DNA from: an uncultured Erysipelotrichaceae bacterium
GTDB lineage: Bacteria > Bacillota_I > Bacilli_A > Erysipelotrichales > Erysipelotrichaceae
Assembly (NCBI GenBank): GCA_902775735.1
Contig: CACYNH010000013.1
Coordinates: 1-57,735 of the forward strand
Direction of reading: 5' to 3'
DNA: 57,735 nt
The position numbers and the translations under genes are program-made. This document shows positions 1 through 7,389 of this stretch, one piece after another. Each line of letters begins with the position of its first letter. Within the stretch, counting starts at the first letter, position 1. The notes below the pieces were generated by a model. It was given only the letters and a program-made list of their open reading frames with translations. It was not told the DNA's origin and did not search any database.

Positions 1-33
1 AATGGATTTCCTCAACACCAAATAGACCAAAAC

Positions 34-63
34 AGCCGCCGATCATTGCAAATCAGCGGCTTT
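34..63. terminator. Hairpin with terminator-like shape at the left edge
   Basis: AGCCGC(c)GAT at 34-43 pairs with ATC(a)GCGGCT at 52-61, with one mismatch and an 8-base loop. The right arm runs into TTT, and on the minus strand the tail is TGTTTT. It may end a transcript from a gene left of the window. No gene is seen in 1-301. Confidence 0.45.
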
Positions 64-100
64 GATATATTCTAGGGACTATTTTACTGGAAGTTAAGAT

Positions 101-169
101 ATAACTCAAAAAATGTCCGTATCACCGCTTATTTACGCAGTTCAACGGACATTGATTATTTCGAGTTAT
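101..169. repeat. Nested inverted repeat upstream of the repressor gene
   Basis: The outer arms ATAACTC (101-107) and GAGTTAT (163-169) enclose perfect inner arms AATGTCCGT (112-120) and ACGGACATT (145-153) with a 24-base loop. There is no T-run, so this is not an ordinary terminator. An 8-base direct repeat CGTGTAAA follows at 176-183 and 194-201. In this context it may be an operator, a transfer origin or a replication site of the integrated element; the sequence does not decide between them. Confidence 0.45.
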
Positions 170-247
170 AAACTTCGTGTAAAGTTAAGGTGCCGTGTAA
201 AAACAAGTACTATTTGACACAAAACGATTCAAATTTGATTTTTTTCG

Positions 248-276
248 TTGCAAATATGACACCGTCTTTTTATGAT
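248..276 (+). promoter_or_regulatory. Promoter of the S24 repressor gene
   Basis: -35 TTGCAA (248-253), 17-base spacer, -10 TATGAT (271-276). The predicted start is about 283, giving a short leader with the site GAAAGG at 288-293 before the ATG at 302. Confidence 0.6.
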
Positions 277-301
277 AAAAGAGCAATGAAAGGTAAAAAC
301 T

Positions 302-934
302 ATGGAATTAAACGAAAAACTAAAAGCTCGACGCATCGAGCTTGGGTTATCCCTCGAACAAGTTGGTGACTATGTAGGTGTCGGCAAAAGCACTGTAAGA
401 AAGTGGGAAACTGGCGACATTAAAAATATGGGGCGCACTGCGATAAAAAAATATGCAGAAATATTACGCATTTCCCCTTTAGTTATTCTTGGTTATGAGG
501 ACGAGCAAATCCCGATCCATCTCCCCCGTCCCGAAGCAGTACGAACGATCCCTGTGTACGGCGACATCAGCTGCGGTAACGGCCTTTTTATTGAGGACAA
601 CATAATTGATACTGTTTCAGTTCCAGTCTCCATGCTTCCCAATAAATCTGCAGAATACTTTGCTCAGTATGCATCCGGCAATTCCATGTCCGGCGTCGGC
701 ATCAATGACGGCGACCTCATTGTATTTCGTAAAACCTCACAGATCGAAAACGGCCAGATTGGCTGTTTCTGCATAGACGATAATGTAGCAACCTGCAAGA
801 AGTTTTCTCGGATCGGCGGATCCATCTACCTTATGCCTGCCAATGACGAGTATCAGCCCATTCCGATCGAGCCGGAAAACACTTGCTTCAGGGTCGTCGG
901 TCTCTATGTGCTGCAGATCAAGAGCGTGAAGTGA
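302..934 (+). CDS. XRE-S24 (LexA/CI-like) self-cleaving repressor
   Basis: This 210-residue protein has an N-terminal XRE-type helix-turn-helix (about residues 5-60) and a C-terminal S24 peptidase domain (about 85-205). The catalytic pair is visible as Ser128 in GNSM and Lys166 in ATCKKF. The likely self-cleavage bond is Cys91-Gly92, the dipeptide used by UmuD, rather than Ala-Gly. The start has GAAAGG 8 bases upstream and a good promoter. It lies 10 bases before the next gene, so the two form an operon. Known relatives keep prophages and conjugative elements silent until DNA damage activates RecA; that role here is inferred from the family and the integrase nearby. Confidence 0.88.
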   Translation: MELNEKLKARRIELGLSLEQVGDYVGVGKSTVRKWETGDIKNMGRTAIKKYAEILRISPLVILGYEDEQIPIHLPRPEAVRTIPVYGDISCGNGLFIEDNIIDTVSVPVSMLPNKSAEYFAQYASGNSMSGVGINDGDLIVFRKTSQIENGQIGCFCIDDNVATCKKFSRIGGSIYLMPANDEYQPIPIEPENTCFRVVGLYVLQIKSVK

Positions 935-944
935 GGGAAAGAAT

Positions 945-2393
945 ATGAACAACCCTGAATTATTAGTCAAAGAATTGATTGGCCTTCCTTCAGAAACAGG
1001 CTGGGTAGAATTCAAACACAATAATTATTCTCCTGAAATGATTGCAAAGGATATTAGTGCACTCGCGAATAGTGCGATTCTTGATGACCGTAACACATCA
1101 TACATGATATGGGGCATTGATGATAAGACGCACGAGATAATCGGAACGAATCAAAATTTGCTCAGCATCAAAAAAGGAAATGAAGAACTTGAGAGTTGGC
1201 TTAAGCATCAAATGTCTAAGAACTTCGATTTTAGCTTTGTCACAACATGTATTAATGACAAACCAATCGGAATAATTGAAATCATTTCATCACTGAATAC
1301 CCCGGTAACCTTCGAAAAAGAAGCTTTTGTACGTATTGGCAGTTATACAAAACCGTTACGAGACTTTCCTAATATTGAGGCTCAGTTGTGGAATAAACTT
1401 ACCCAGCAAAATTTTGAGAGTCTCCCCGCATTAACCGATTTAGAATTATCAGACGCTTTGACTATTATTGACTACACAGTGTATTTCGATCTAACACAAA
1501 CCAAGCTGCCATCAAATAATGAGCAAATATCTCACTATTTGCTTGAGGATGGAATTATTTACAAACAAGATGATGGCTTATTCTCTATAACAAATCTTGG
1601 CGCCATTCTCTTTGCGAAAAAACTATCGATATTTGATCGTATTAGTAGGAAAGCTATCAGGATAGTTCAATACAGCGGTACAAATAAAATTAAGATGCTG
1701 CGAGAAGAGACTATCGAACAGGGATATGCCGTCGGATTTGAAAATCTGATTAGGTATGTAGAAGCCCTGACACCGTCTGAGGAAAACATTAGTGACGGAA
1801 TACGAAGAAGAATCACTGCATATCCAACTCTTGCAATAAGAGAGGCGATAGGAAATGCAATTATTCATCAAGATTTTTCCATCACCGGTACCGGGCCGAC
1901 AATTGAGGTGTTTGAAAACCGAATTGAAATAACAAATCCCGGAACTCCATTAGTATTGATTGAAAGAATCATAGATAATCCTCCAAAATCACGTAATGAG
2001 AAAATGGCCGCCCTTATGCGACGAATGAAAATCTGTGAAGAGTTAGGAACAGGTTGGGATAAAATTGTGATTGCTACTGAGTTTTATCAACTTCCTGCGC
2101 CTAAAATAGTAGCTTACGAAGAAAGTACAAAAGTTACACTATTTTCAAAAATATCTTTTCAAAACATTACGCCCGAGGATAAGCTTCGAGCAGTATACTT
2201 ACACTCGTGCATTAAGCAAGTATCTGGGGATTATCTTACCAACAGTTCTTTGCGAAATCGGTTTGGATTAAAAGAATCATCTGCCGGAACTATTTCCAGA
2301 CTCATAAAGGACGCAATCGAAAAAGGAGCAATAAAACCTCTCGATCCTGATACAGCTCCACGCTACATGAAATATCAGCCTTGGTGGGCATAA
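945..2393 (+). CDS. AlbA_2 / GHKL-ATPase domain protein (RecG-like annotation)
   Basis: This 482-residue protein starts with an AlbA_2-type putative DNA-binding domain (about 15-130, with WVEFKHN and YMIWGI) and continues with a GHKL-type ATPase domain (about 290-390; AIGNAIIHQDF, then ITNPG). Such proteins are often named 'ATP-dependent DNA helicase RecG-like' in databases but lack helicase motifs. The gene follows the repressor by 10 bases with GAGGGAAA before the ATG, so both are probably co-transcribed. Base composition is AT-richer than in the chromosomal genes to the right, in line with a mobile element. Family members occur in phages, conjugative elements and defence islands; the molecular role is unknown. 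Confidence 0.8.
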   Translation: MNNPELLVKELIGLPSETGWVEFKHNNYSPEMIAKDISALANSAILDDRNTSYMIWGIDDKTHEIIGTNQNLLSIKKGNEELESWLKHQMSKNFDFSFVTTCINDKPIGIIEIISSLNTPVTFEKEAFVRIGSYTKPLRDFPNIEAQLWNKLTQQNFESLPALTDLELSDALTIIDYTVYFDLTQTKLPSNNEQISHYLLEDGIIYKQDDGLFSITNLGAILFAKKLSIFDRISRKAIRIVQYSGTNKIKMLREETIEQGYAVGFENLIRYVEALTPSEENISDGIRRRITAYPTLAIREAIGNAIIHQDFSITGTGPTIEVFENRIEITNPGTPLVLIERIIDNPPKSRNEKMAALMRRMKICEELGTGWDKIVIATEFYQLPAPKIVAYEESTKVTLFSKISFQNITPEDKLRAVYLHSCIKQVSGDYLTNSSLRNRFGLKESSAGTISRLIKDAIEKGAIKPLDPDTAPRYMKYQPWWA

Positions 2394-2566
2394 TTTAACT
2401 TGCCGGTAACTTGCAAAATCGCTTGATTTTCGTTAAAAAGCAATCAAAAAGCAGTAAAAACCTTCAGTTTTGCCACAACTTTAACTTGCTTGCAATTTGC
2501 AAAAACATAACCATTTTGAGCAGTTAAAAGCAGTTTGGAGCAAATCATATTACTTCATAAATAAAA

Positions 2567-2630
2567 ATCTTCACCGGCTGGTCCCCAGTGAAGATCGGTA
2601 TAGTAAATTTCGCAGCTACGAGTTTTACTA
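2567..2630 (+). promoter_or_regulatory. Two stem-loops in the integrase leader
   Basis: The 267-base gap before the integrase is AT-rich. It carries three copies of TAACTTGC (2396-2403, 2407-2414, 2482-2489) and two stem-loops: ATCTTCA/TGAAGAT (2567-2573, 2589-2595; inner CTGG/CCAG) and TAGTAAA/TTTACTA (2601-2607, 2624-2630). They precede a strong site AAAGGAGG (2648-2655). They could modulate integrase expression or serve as recombinase arm sites; this is inference. Confidence 0.4.
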
Positions 2631-2660
2631 TGCCTCCATTGTAACAGAAAGGAGGCTTTT

Positions 2661-3698
2661 ATGCCCGTCTACAAAGACAAAGAAAGAGGGACCTGGTTCG
2701 TTAAGCTCTCACAGAAGGATCCCATCTCCGGAAAACCCAAACAAGTCCTGAAGAGAGGATTTGAGACGAAGAGAGCCGCTTCTCAATGGGAAGCAGAGTA
2801 CAAAGCATCCAAAGCCAGCAAATCATCCGCAACATTCGATGAGATGCTGAAGAAACATCTGGATGCTGCCGATTCATCTGAAACCACAAGATCCATGAAA
2901 ACAAACTGGATCCACAATCATTTCCCCTACTATAACTATCGTATCGAAGATATCAGCCGGGCGGATCTCATTAATTGGCGAAATGAGCTCAAATCAGGCC
3001 AGCTGGCGACCAGAACGATGAACCGTGGAATTCGGTACGTTAAAGAAGTGTTTAGCTTTGCTGAGCAAATCTATGGCATTCACAACCCTGCTGTCGTTCT
3101 CAAGACGTTTAAGCTGAGCAAAGAAGATAAAGAAGAAATGGATACTTGGACACCAGAGGAGTTTCAGCAGTTCGTCAAACATGTCCAGTCACCACTGTAT
3201 GCAGCCTTCTTCACCTTCCTTTATTGGACAGGTTGCCGCAGAGGCGAAGCAATGGCCGTCTGCAAGCAGGATATCACCGGCAATAAGGTTCATATCCATC
3301 GTGCGATCAAGAACTTCAAAAACGGCTTTATGCCTCTCAAAACAGATTCATCCGAGCGGACAATACCGATCGACTCAAAGACTCTGGAAGCGATAAAGTC
3401 ATTCATCAAACATGCGGATCCGTTTGTCTTCGGAGGAGAACGATCGTTGCCGATCAGTCAGATCCAGCGAATCTTCACGAAGGCAATTGCTGACAGTGGT
3501 GTGAAACCAATCCGGATTCACGACCTCAGGCATTCGCACGCAACCTGGCTGATCAACAGTGGCGTCAATATTGTTGCTGTATCAAAGCGGCTGGGGCATG
3601 CATCAGTCAACCAGACGCTTAAAACCTATACACATCTACTGCAGAAAACAAACGATGAAATGATGGATACGATCGAAGCATTCAAAAACAATGGATAA
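2661..3698 (+). CDS. Tyrosine-recombinase integrase
   Basis: This 345-residue phage/ICE-type integrase has an N-terminal arm-binding region (about 1-45), a SAM-like core-binding domain (about 55-150) and a catalytic domain (165-345). The active-site set is visible: Arg193 in TGCRRGE, Lys227, His287 and Arg290 in HDLRH, His313 in LGHAS and the nucleophile Tyr323 in TYTHL. The start has AAAGGAGG at 5 bases. The gene ends 72 bases from the 3' end of tRNA-Gly, the usual arrangement for integration into a tRNA gene. The element therefore lies to the left and continues beyond the window. Confidence 0.95.
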   Translation: MPVYKDKERGTWFVKLSQKDPISGKPKQVLKRGFETKRAASQWEAEYKASKASKSSATFDEMLKKHLDAADSSETTRSMKTNWIHNHFPYYNYRIEDISRADLINWRNELKSGQLATRTMNRGIRYVKEVFSFAEQIYGIHNPAVVLKTFKLSKEDKEEMDTWTPEEFQQFVKHVQSPLYAAFFTFLYWTGCRRGEAMAVCKQDITGNKVHIHRAIKNFKNGFMPLKTDSSERTIPIDSKTLEAIKSFIKHADPFVFGGERSLPISQIQRIFTKAIADSGVKPIRIHDLRHSHATWLINSGVNIVAVSKRLGHASVNQTLKTYTHLLQKTNDEMMDTIEAFKNNG

Positions 3699-3736
3699 AT
3701 TTCAAGAAATTTGTATCAAAATCGTATCACAGACGC

Positions 3737-3764
3737 AAAAAAACCCGATTTCATCGGGGTTTTT
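3737..3764. terminator. Bidirectional terminator between integrase and tRNA operon
   Basis: AACCCGAT/ATCGGGGTT stem with a one-base bulge, flanked by a T-run on the plus strand and by seven Ts on the minus strand. It serves the integrase in one direction and the tRNA operon in the other. Confidence 0.8.
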
Positions 3765-3770
3765 GATCTA

Positions 3771-3844
3771 TGGAGCGAGTGAGGAGAATCGGACTCCCGT
3801 ATTCAGCTTGGAAGGCTGACGTTCTACCATTGAACTACACTCGC
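3771..3844 (-). tRNA. tRNA-Gly (anticodon TCC)
   Basis: The 7-bp acceptor GCGAGTG/CACTCGC, the D, anticodon (loop CTTCCAA) and T arms are all present and CCA is encoded. It is the last gene of the tRNA operon. Its 3' end faces the integrase gene and is the probable attachment site of the element. Confidence 0.96.
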
Positions 3845-3850
3845 ATAAGG

Positions 3851-3926
3851 TGGTGACTCGGAAGAGACTCGAACTCTCGACCCACTGATTAAAAGTCAGT
3901 TGCTCTACCACCTGAGCTACCGAGTC
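3851..3926 (-). tRNA. tRNA-Lys (anticodon TTT)
   Basis: Complete cloverleaf: acceptor GACTCGG/CCGAGTC, anticodon loop CTTTTAA, T-loop TTCGAGT, encoded CCA. Confidence 0.96.
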
Positions 3927-3943
3927 ATCAGTGGTAAAATAAA

Positions 3944-4019
3944 TGGCTGGGGCAGCTGGATTCGAACCAGCGAAATGACAGAGTCAAAGTCTGTTGCCTT
4001 ACCGCTTGGCTATGCCCCA
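3944..4019 (-). tRNA. tRNA-Gln (anticodon TTG)
   Basis: Complete cloverleaf: acceptor TGGGGCA/TGCCCCA, anticodon loop CTTTGAC, T-loop TTCGAAT, 3' GCCA encoded. The U1-A72 pair fits glutamine tRNAs. Confidence 0.95.
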
Positions 4020-4072
4020 ATCTGCCGTACTGCCTGCTATGAACCATCCGGGGATGATTTTTTGTAAAAAAA

Positions 4073-4157
4073 TGGTGGAGACGGGTGGTTTCGAACCACC
4101 GAACCCGGAGGGAGCAGATTTACAGTCTGCCGCGTTTAGCCACTTCGCTACGTCTCC
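4073..4157 (-). tRNA. tRNA-Tyr (anticodon GTA)
   Basis: 85-base class II tRNA with a long variable arm. Acceptor GGAGACG/CGTCTCC, anticodon loop CTGTAAA, T-loop TTCGAAA, encoded CCA. Confidence 0.96.
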
Positions 4158-4164
4158 ACAAAAA

Positions 4165-4240
4165 TGGTGCCGACTATAGGAATCGAACCTACAACCTATT
4201 GATTACAAATCAATTGCTCTGCCAATTGAGCTAAGTCGGC
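4165..4240 (-). tRNA. tRNA-Thr (anticodon TGT)
   Basis: Acceptor GCCGACT/AGTCGGC, anticodon stem ATTGA/TCAAT with loop TTTGTAA, T-loop TTCGATT, encoded CCA. Confidence 0.96.
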
Positions 4241-4248
4241 GTTTACTA

Positions 4249-4324
4249 TGGTGGAGGTTAACGGGCTCGAACCGCTGACCCTCTGCTTGTAAGGCAGATG
4301 CTCTCCCAACTGAGCTAAACCTCC
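4249..4324 (-). tRNA. tRNA-Val (anticodon TAC)
   Basis: Acceptor GGAGGTT/AACCTCC, anticodon loop CTTACAA, T-loop TTCGAGC, encoded CCA. It is the first gene of the six-tRNA operon. Confidence 0.95.
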
Positions 4325-4350
4325 ATGCCTCTTTCAAAGAGTGCTTACAT

Positions 4351-4379
4351 ATATTAGCACGGGGTCAAAATGTCGTCAA
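4351..4379 (-). promoter_or_regulatory. Promoter of the tRNA operon
   Basis: On the minus strand -35 TTGACG (4379-4374), exactly 17 bases, -10 TAATAT (4356-4351). The start is predicted near 4344, 20 bases before tRNA-Val. No other promoter is needed for the six genes, which are separated by 6-53 bases. Confidence 0.75.
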
Positions 4380-4498
4380 TAACGTTTTCGAAAAAAAATT
4401 GCACTGTTTTTTCAACTTATTTTGTAAGCCGGCTCCTGCCCGGCACTGGTCAGAAGACGCCTGAAAAGTGCTACAATACTGACATGGGAGGTCTGCCA

Positions 4499-4936
4499 AT
4501 GGAAATCTGGAATTCCCGCTCACTCGACAATAACCAGCGTTTTATCGCTGCCATCATAGCCGGCCTGATCAGTGCTTTGATTCTGGGACTGGCATATGGA
4601 ATCATCTTCAGTATTTTTCATATCATGATGTCGGTTCTCTATATCGGCATCGGCTACGGGGTCGGCCAGGCTGTCCGCAAGTTCGGACGCGGCGTTCATA
4701 AACGTTTCGCTGTTGTCGGCGCGCTCATGACACTGCTTGCGATCATCATCGGCGACTTTACCGCCATCGCCGGCATTCCCGGAATCTTCACATTTTTATT
4801 CCGGCCCTCTTTATGGGGGACTCTTATGAAGTCGTGGGTGATCATGAACTTCTCAACCAATATCAACAGCCTGCTGGGCCTCCTGTTAAAAGGAATCGGA
4901 ATTTATGTCGGCTATCAGCAGTCAGTCATTTTCTAG
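4499..4936 (+). CDS. Small integral membrane protein, unknown function
   Basis: 145 residues with about four hydrophobic helices (near 14-40, 42-58, 70-90, 110-140) and a basic loop (RKFGRGVHKR) between the second and third. The start was chosen for GGGAGG at 4486-4491; upstream in-frame codons have no such site. A possible -10 TACAAT lies at 4472-4477. The gene ends 9 bases before alr, so they are probably co-transcribed. I do not recognise the family. Confidence 0.75.
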   Translation: MEIWNSRSLDNNQRFIAAIIAGLISALILGLAYGIIFSIFHIMMSVLYIGIGYGVGQAVRKFGRGVHKRFAVVGALMTLLAIIIGDFTAIAGIPGIFTFLFRPSLWGTLMKSWVIMNFSTNINSLLGLLLKGIGIYVGYQQSVIF

Positions 4937-4945
4937 GAGGCTTAT

Positions 4946-6058
4946 ATGTACAGAAACACATGGATGGAAGTCAACCTTGACGCGGTTGCGGATAACGTAA
5001 GAAAACTGAAGGAAATCTGCGGCAAGAAAATCATCGCTGTCCTCAAAGCCGACGCCTACGGCTGCGGCGACAGCCATGTCGCAAGAGCGGTGCTGGAAGC
5101 AGGCGCTGACATGCTGGCGGTATCGAGTCTTGACGAAGCGCTCATGCTGAGAAATGAAGGCTATGAAGGCGAACTGCTCATTCTCGGCGCAACTGATCCG
5201 GAAGATGTTCCGGTCATGATTGAAAACAGCATATCCGTGCCGGCCTACTGCCCAGAATGGGCAGACGCCGTTGTTCAGAAGAATCCGGCCGGGCTCAAGG
5301 TCCACATGAAAGTGGATACCGGCATGAACAGAATCGGTTTCAAAACGCCGGAGGATCTGCAGAAGGCATTCAATGAACTCAAGGAAGCGGGATGTCTCAT
5401 CGAAGGCATCTTCACCCACTTCTGCTGCGCTGACTTCGATGAAGTCTTCACCAACATGCAGTACGACAGGTTCGCTGACGCGGTTGAACTGCTGGGACAC
5501 GAATTCAAATGGATTCACTGTGACAACAGCGACGCGACGGTCTGGTTCAAAGATCCTCTTTCCAACGCCTGCCGCATCGGCATCTCCATTTACGGAATCA
5601 ACACCTATACCGATGAACTGCGCCATCCGATTTCCATGCACACCACAGTCACCATGGTCAAGGAGATCATGCCCGGCGAAAAGATCGGCTACTCTTCCAC
5701 CTACACAGCGAAGAAGAAGGAAATCATCGCCACCCTGCCGGTCGGCTACGCGGACGGTTTCATCCGCGCCAACAAAGGCAGAAAGGTGTGGTGCGACGGC
5801 ATGGAGTGCGAAGTCGTCGGCAATGTCTGCATGGATCAGACCATGATCCGGCTTGAGCATGCGGTTCCTCTCAACACGCCGGTCGAGATCTTCGGTCCCC
5901 ATATCCATCTTGAAGATATGGCCGCCGACCTCAATACCATTCCCTATGAAATCATCTGTCTGATTTCAGGCAGAGTCACAAGAACCTATATCTGGCACGG
6001 CAGAGAAGAGCAGGAGGAAAACGCCAGACTGCTCAAGTCCACCGCCATTGAAGTCTGA
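4946..6058 (+). CDS. alr: Alanine racemase
   Basis: PLP enzyme of 370 residues interconverting L- and D-alanine for peptidoglycan, of normal length. Lys34 in VLKADAYG is the Schiff-base lysine and Tyr249 in IGYSSTY the opposite catalytic base; GNVCMDQ (292-298) is the usual C-terminal substrate-site motif. The PLP motif ends GCG instead of the common GHG. AGGAGG precedes the ATG. The gene follows a small membrane protein by 9 bases and ends at a hairpin at 6066. Confidence 0.97.
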   Translation: MYRNTWMEVNLDAVADNVRKLKEICGKKIIAVLKADAYGCGDSHVARAVLEAGADMLAVSSLDEALMLRNEGYEGELLILGATDPEDVPVMIENSISVPAYCPEWADAVVQKNPAGLKVHMKVDTGMNRIGFKTPEDLQKAFNELKEAGCLIEGIFTHFCCADFDEVFTNMQYDRFADAVELLGHEFKWIHCDNSDATVWFKDPLSNACRIGISIYGINTYTDELRHPISMHTTVTMVKEIMPGEKIGYSSTYTAKKKEIIATLPVGYADGFIRANKGRKVWCDGMECEVVGNVCMDQTMIRLEHAVPLNTPVEIFGPHIHLEDMAADLNTIPYEIICLISGRVTRTYIWHGREEQEENARLLKSTAIEV

Positions 6059-6065
6059 AAACGGA

Positions 6066-6097
6066 GCCGGTTTCTTATGAACCGGCCCCGCGTTTTT
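6066..6097 (+). terminator. Terminator after alr
   Basis: GCCGGTT (6066-6072) pairs with AACCGGC (6080-6086); five Ts follow at 6093-6097. It overlaps the stop codon of the converging gene. Confidence 0.75.
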
Positions 6098-6527
6098 ATT
6101 TCTTCTTCAGTTTTCTTTTCAGTGTGAGATTCAATGTTTCCAGTGCCCGGTTGCCTTCTTCCGCAAGCTTCAGGACCGCCTCTTTGTTTTCGATGTCCTT
6201 CATCGCTTCTTCCGCGGCAGCGGCGTAATCGCGCTTATGGGCGTCGTTGAGCTTTTTCCACGGGATGCCTGCCATCGGCTGAATCAGTTCCTCATCCAGC
6301 GGCAGCCTGCCCTGTTTCAGAAGCACCGCGAGAACCGGATAACCCGGATATGACTGCCAGTAGGTGGCCGGATCGCTTGAGGCGAAAGTATCGCCGTCCC
6401 ACTCAACAAGATATGTTTTTGAAGCGTCGCTGGAATGAACTTCGGCGCTGTTTTCATTCATCTCGATTCTCTTGTCCGCGATGGCGGAGTAGGCTTCCAG
6501 GATTTTTTCCTTCGGCGGCATTTTCAT
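6096..6527 (-). CDS. Conserved hypothetical protein
   Basis: 143 residues, no signal peptide or membrane segment, with a highly charged Lys/Glu-rich C-terminal half that looks helical and ends KRKLKKK. The start codon overlaps the stop of the phosphoesterase gene (ATGA at 6524-6527), so the two are translationally coupled. I do not recognise the family. The middle part (YPGYPVLAVLL to GIPWKKLND) seems globular. Confidence 0.75.
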   Translation of the reverse strand: MKMPPKEKILEAYSAIADKRIEMNENSAEVHSSDASKTYLVEWDGDTFASSDPATYWQSYPGYPVLAVLLKQGRLPLDEELIQPMAGIPWKKLNDAHKRDYAAAAEEAMKDIENKEAVLKLAEEGNRALETLNLTLKRKLKKK

Positions 6528-7321
6528 GTGTTCTTATCCTCCAATGGTTTCAGTGTGATGATCCCGACCTCGGGATTGTTGTAAAGGCGGGGGATCCGGC
6601 CGTCGCCGGAAGCCAGGCCTCTTGAAATATACATCAATGAACCGTTCATATCGTGAATCCCGTCGGTATACTTCGGGAAAAAGCCCTGCTGGGGACCGAT
6701 CAGTCCCTGCTTTGTGAAGGGGATCCGCCACTGGCCGCCATGGGCGTGGCCGCAGATGATCAGATCATAATCGCATTCCCTGTAAAGCTGCAGATGATTG
6801 GGACGGTGGGAAATCAGAATCCTGTATCCTGCGTGTTCCGCCAGCTCATTGACTTCTTCGGTATGCCACTCCGGTTCCCTTCCGGCGTCAGAAAGTCCGG
6901 CAATGATAATGTCTTCATTAAAATGCTCCGAGGCGTTCTCCAGAACATGAATGCCCATCTGCCGCATCTTTTCACGGAAATCATCCATTTCTTCAAGATA
7001 ATTGTCATGATTGCCGGAAGTGAAATAAACTGTTCTGCCTTTGAGCTGCTCAAGCAGATCAAAGCTGACATTGAAGTTCCTGCCGGTGTCGAAGAGATCG
7101 CCGGGAATGACAACAAAGTCCGGGTTTTCCTGATTCACCAGTTTCATGATCCGCTCATGATGAGTTCCGAAGGGACGGCAGTGAAGATCCGAAAGAACAC
7201 AGATTTTTGTTTCTGTGTTTATTTTTTCCGACCTGATTTCATCTATCCTCAGATCAATCTTATAGGGAAGCCCGGCAATAAACAGGACTGCCGGTATCAG
7301 AAATACAATCCACCATGACAT
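6524..7321 (-). CDS. YkuE-like metallophosphoesterase, membrane-anchored
   Basis: 265 residues: one N-terminal hydrophobic segment (about 3-18), then a calcineurin-like phosphoesterase domain. The dimetal motifs are visible in order: LSDLH, PGDLFD, SGNHD, a histidine in ISHRP and CGHAHGG. B. subtilis YkuE and E. coli YaeI are relatives; the substrate is unknown, and lipid-phosphate substrates have been proposed for the group. The ATG lies only 6 bases after an extended -10 box and has no ribosome binding site, suggesting a leaderless message. Confidence 0.88.
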   Translation of the reverse strand: MSWWIVFLIPAVLFIAGLPYKIDLRIDEIRSEKINTETKICVLSDLHCRPFGTHHERIMKLVNQENPDFVVIPGDLFDTGRNFNVSFDLLEQLKGRTVYFTSGNHDNYLEEMDDFREKMRQMGIHVLENASEHFNEDIIIAGLSDAGREPEWHTEEVNELAEHAGYRILISHRPNHLQLYRECDYDLIICGHAHGGQWRIPFTKQGLIGPQQGFFPKYTDGIHDMNGSLMYISRGLASGDGRIPRLYNNPEVGIITLKPLEDKNT

Positions 7322-7327
7322 GCGCCC

Positions 7328-7336
7328 ATTCTATCA
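7328..7336 (-). promoter_or_regulatory. Extended -10 promoter giving a leaderless transcript
   Basis: TGA-TAGAAT (7336-7328, minus strand), 6 bases, then the ATG at 7321. The expected start of transcription coincides with the start codon. Confidence 0.55.
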
Positions 7337-7339
7337 CAG

Positions 7340-7370
7340 AAAAAAAGGATCAGGTCCTTAAGACCTGACC
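7340..7370 (-). terminator. Terminator of the ROK kinase gene
   Basis: GGTCAGGTC/GGACCTGATCC stem with a TTAA loop, followed on the minus strand by seven Ts. Confidence 0.8.
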
Positions 7371-7389
7371 CTGTGTCAGCTGTGTGTGA

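Noticed and set aside
4922..5908. A 328-codon frame antisense to alr
   Set aside because: alr is unmistakable on the other strand; the antisense product has no features.
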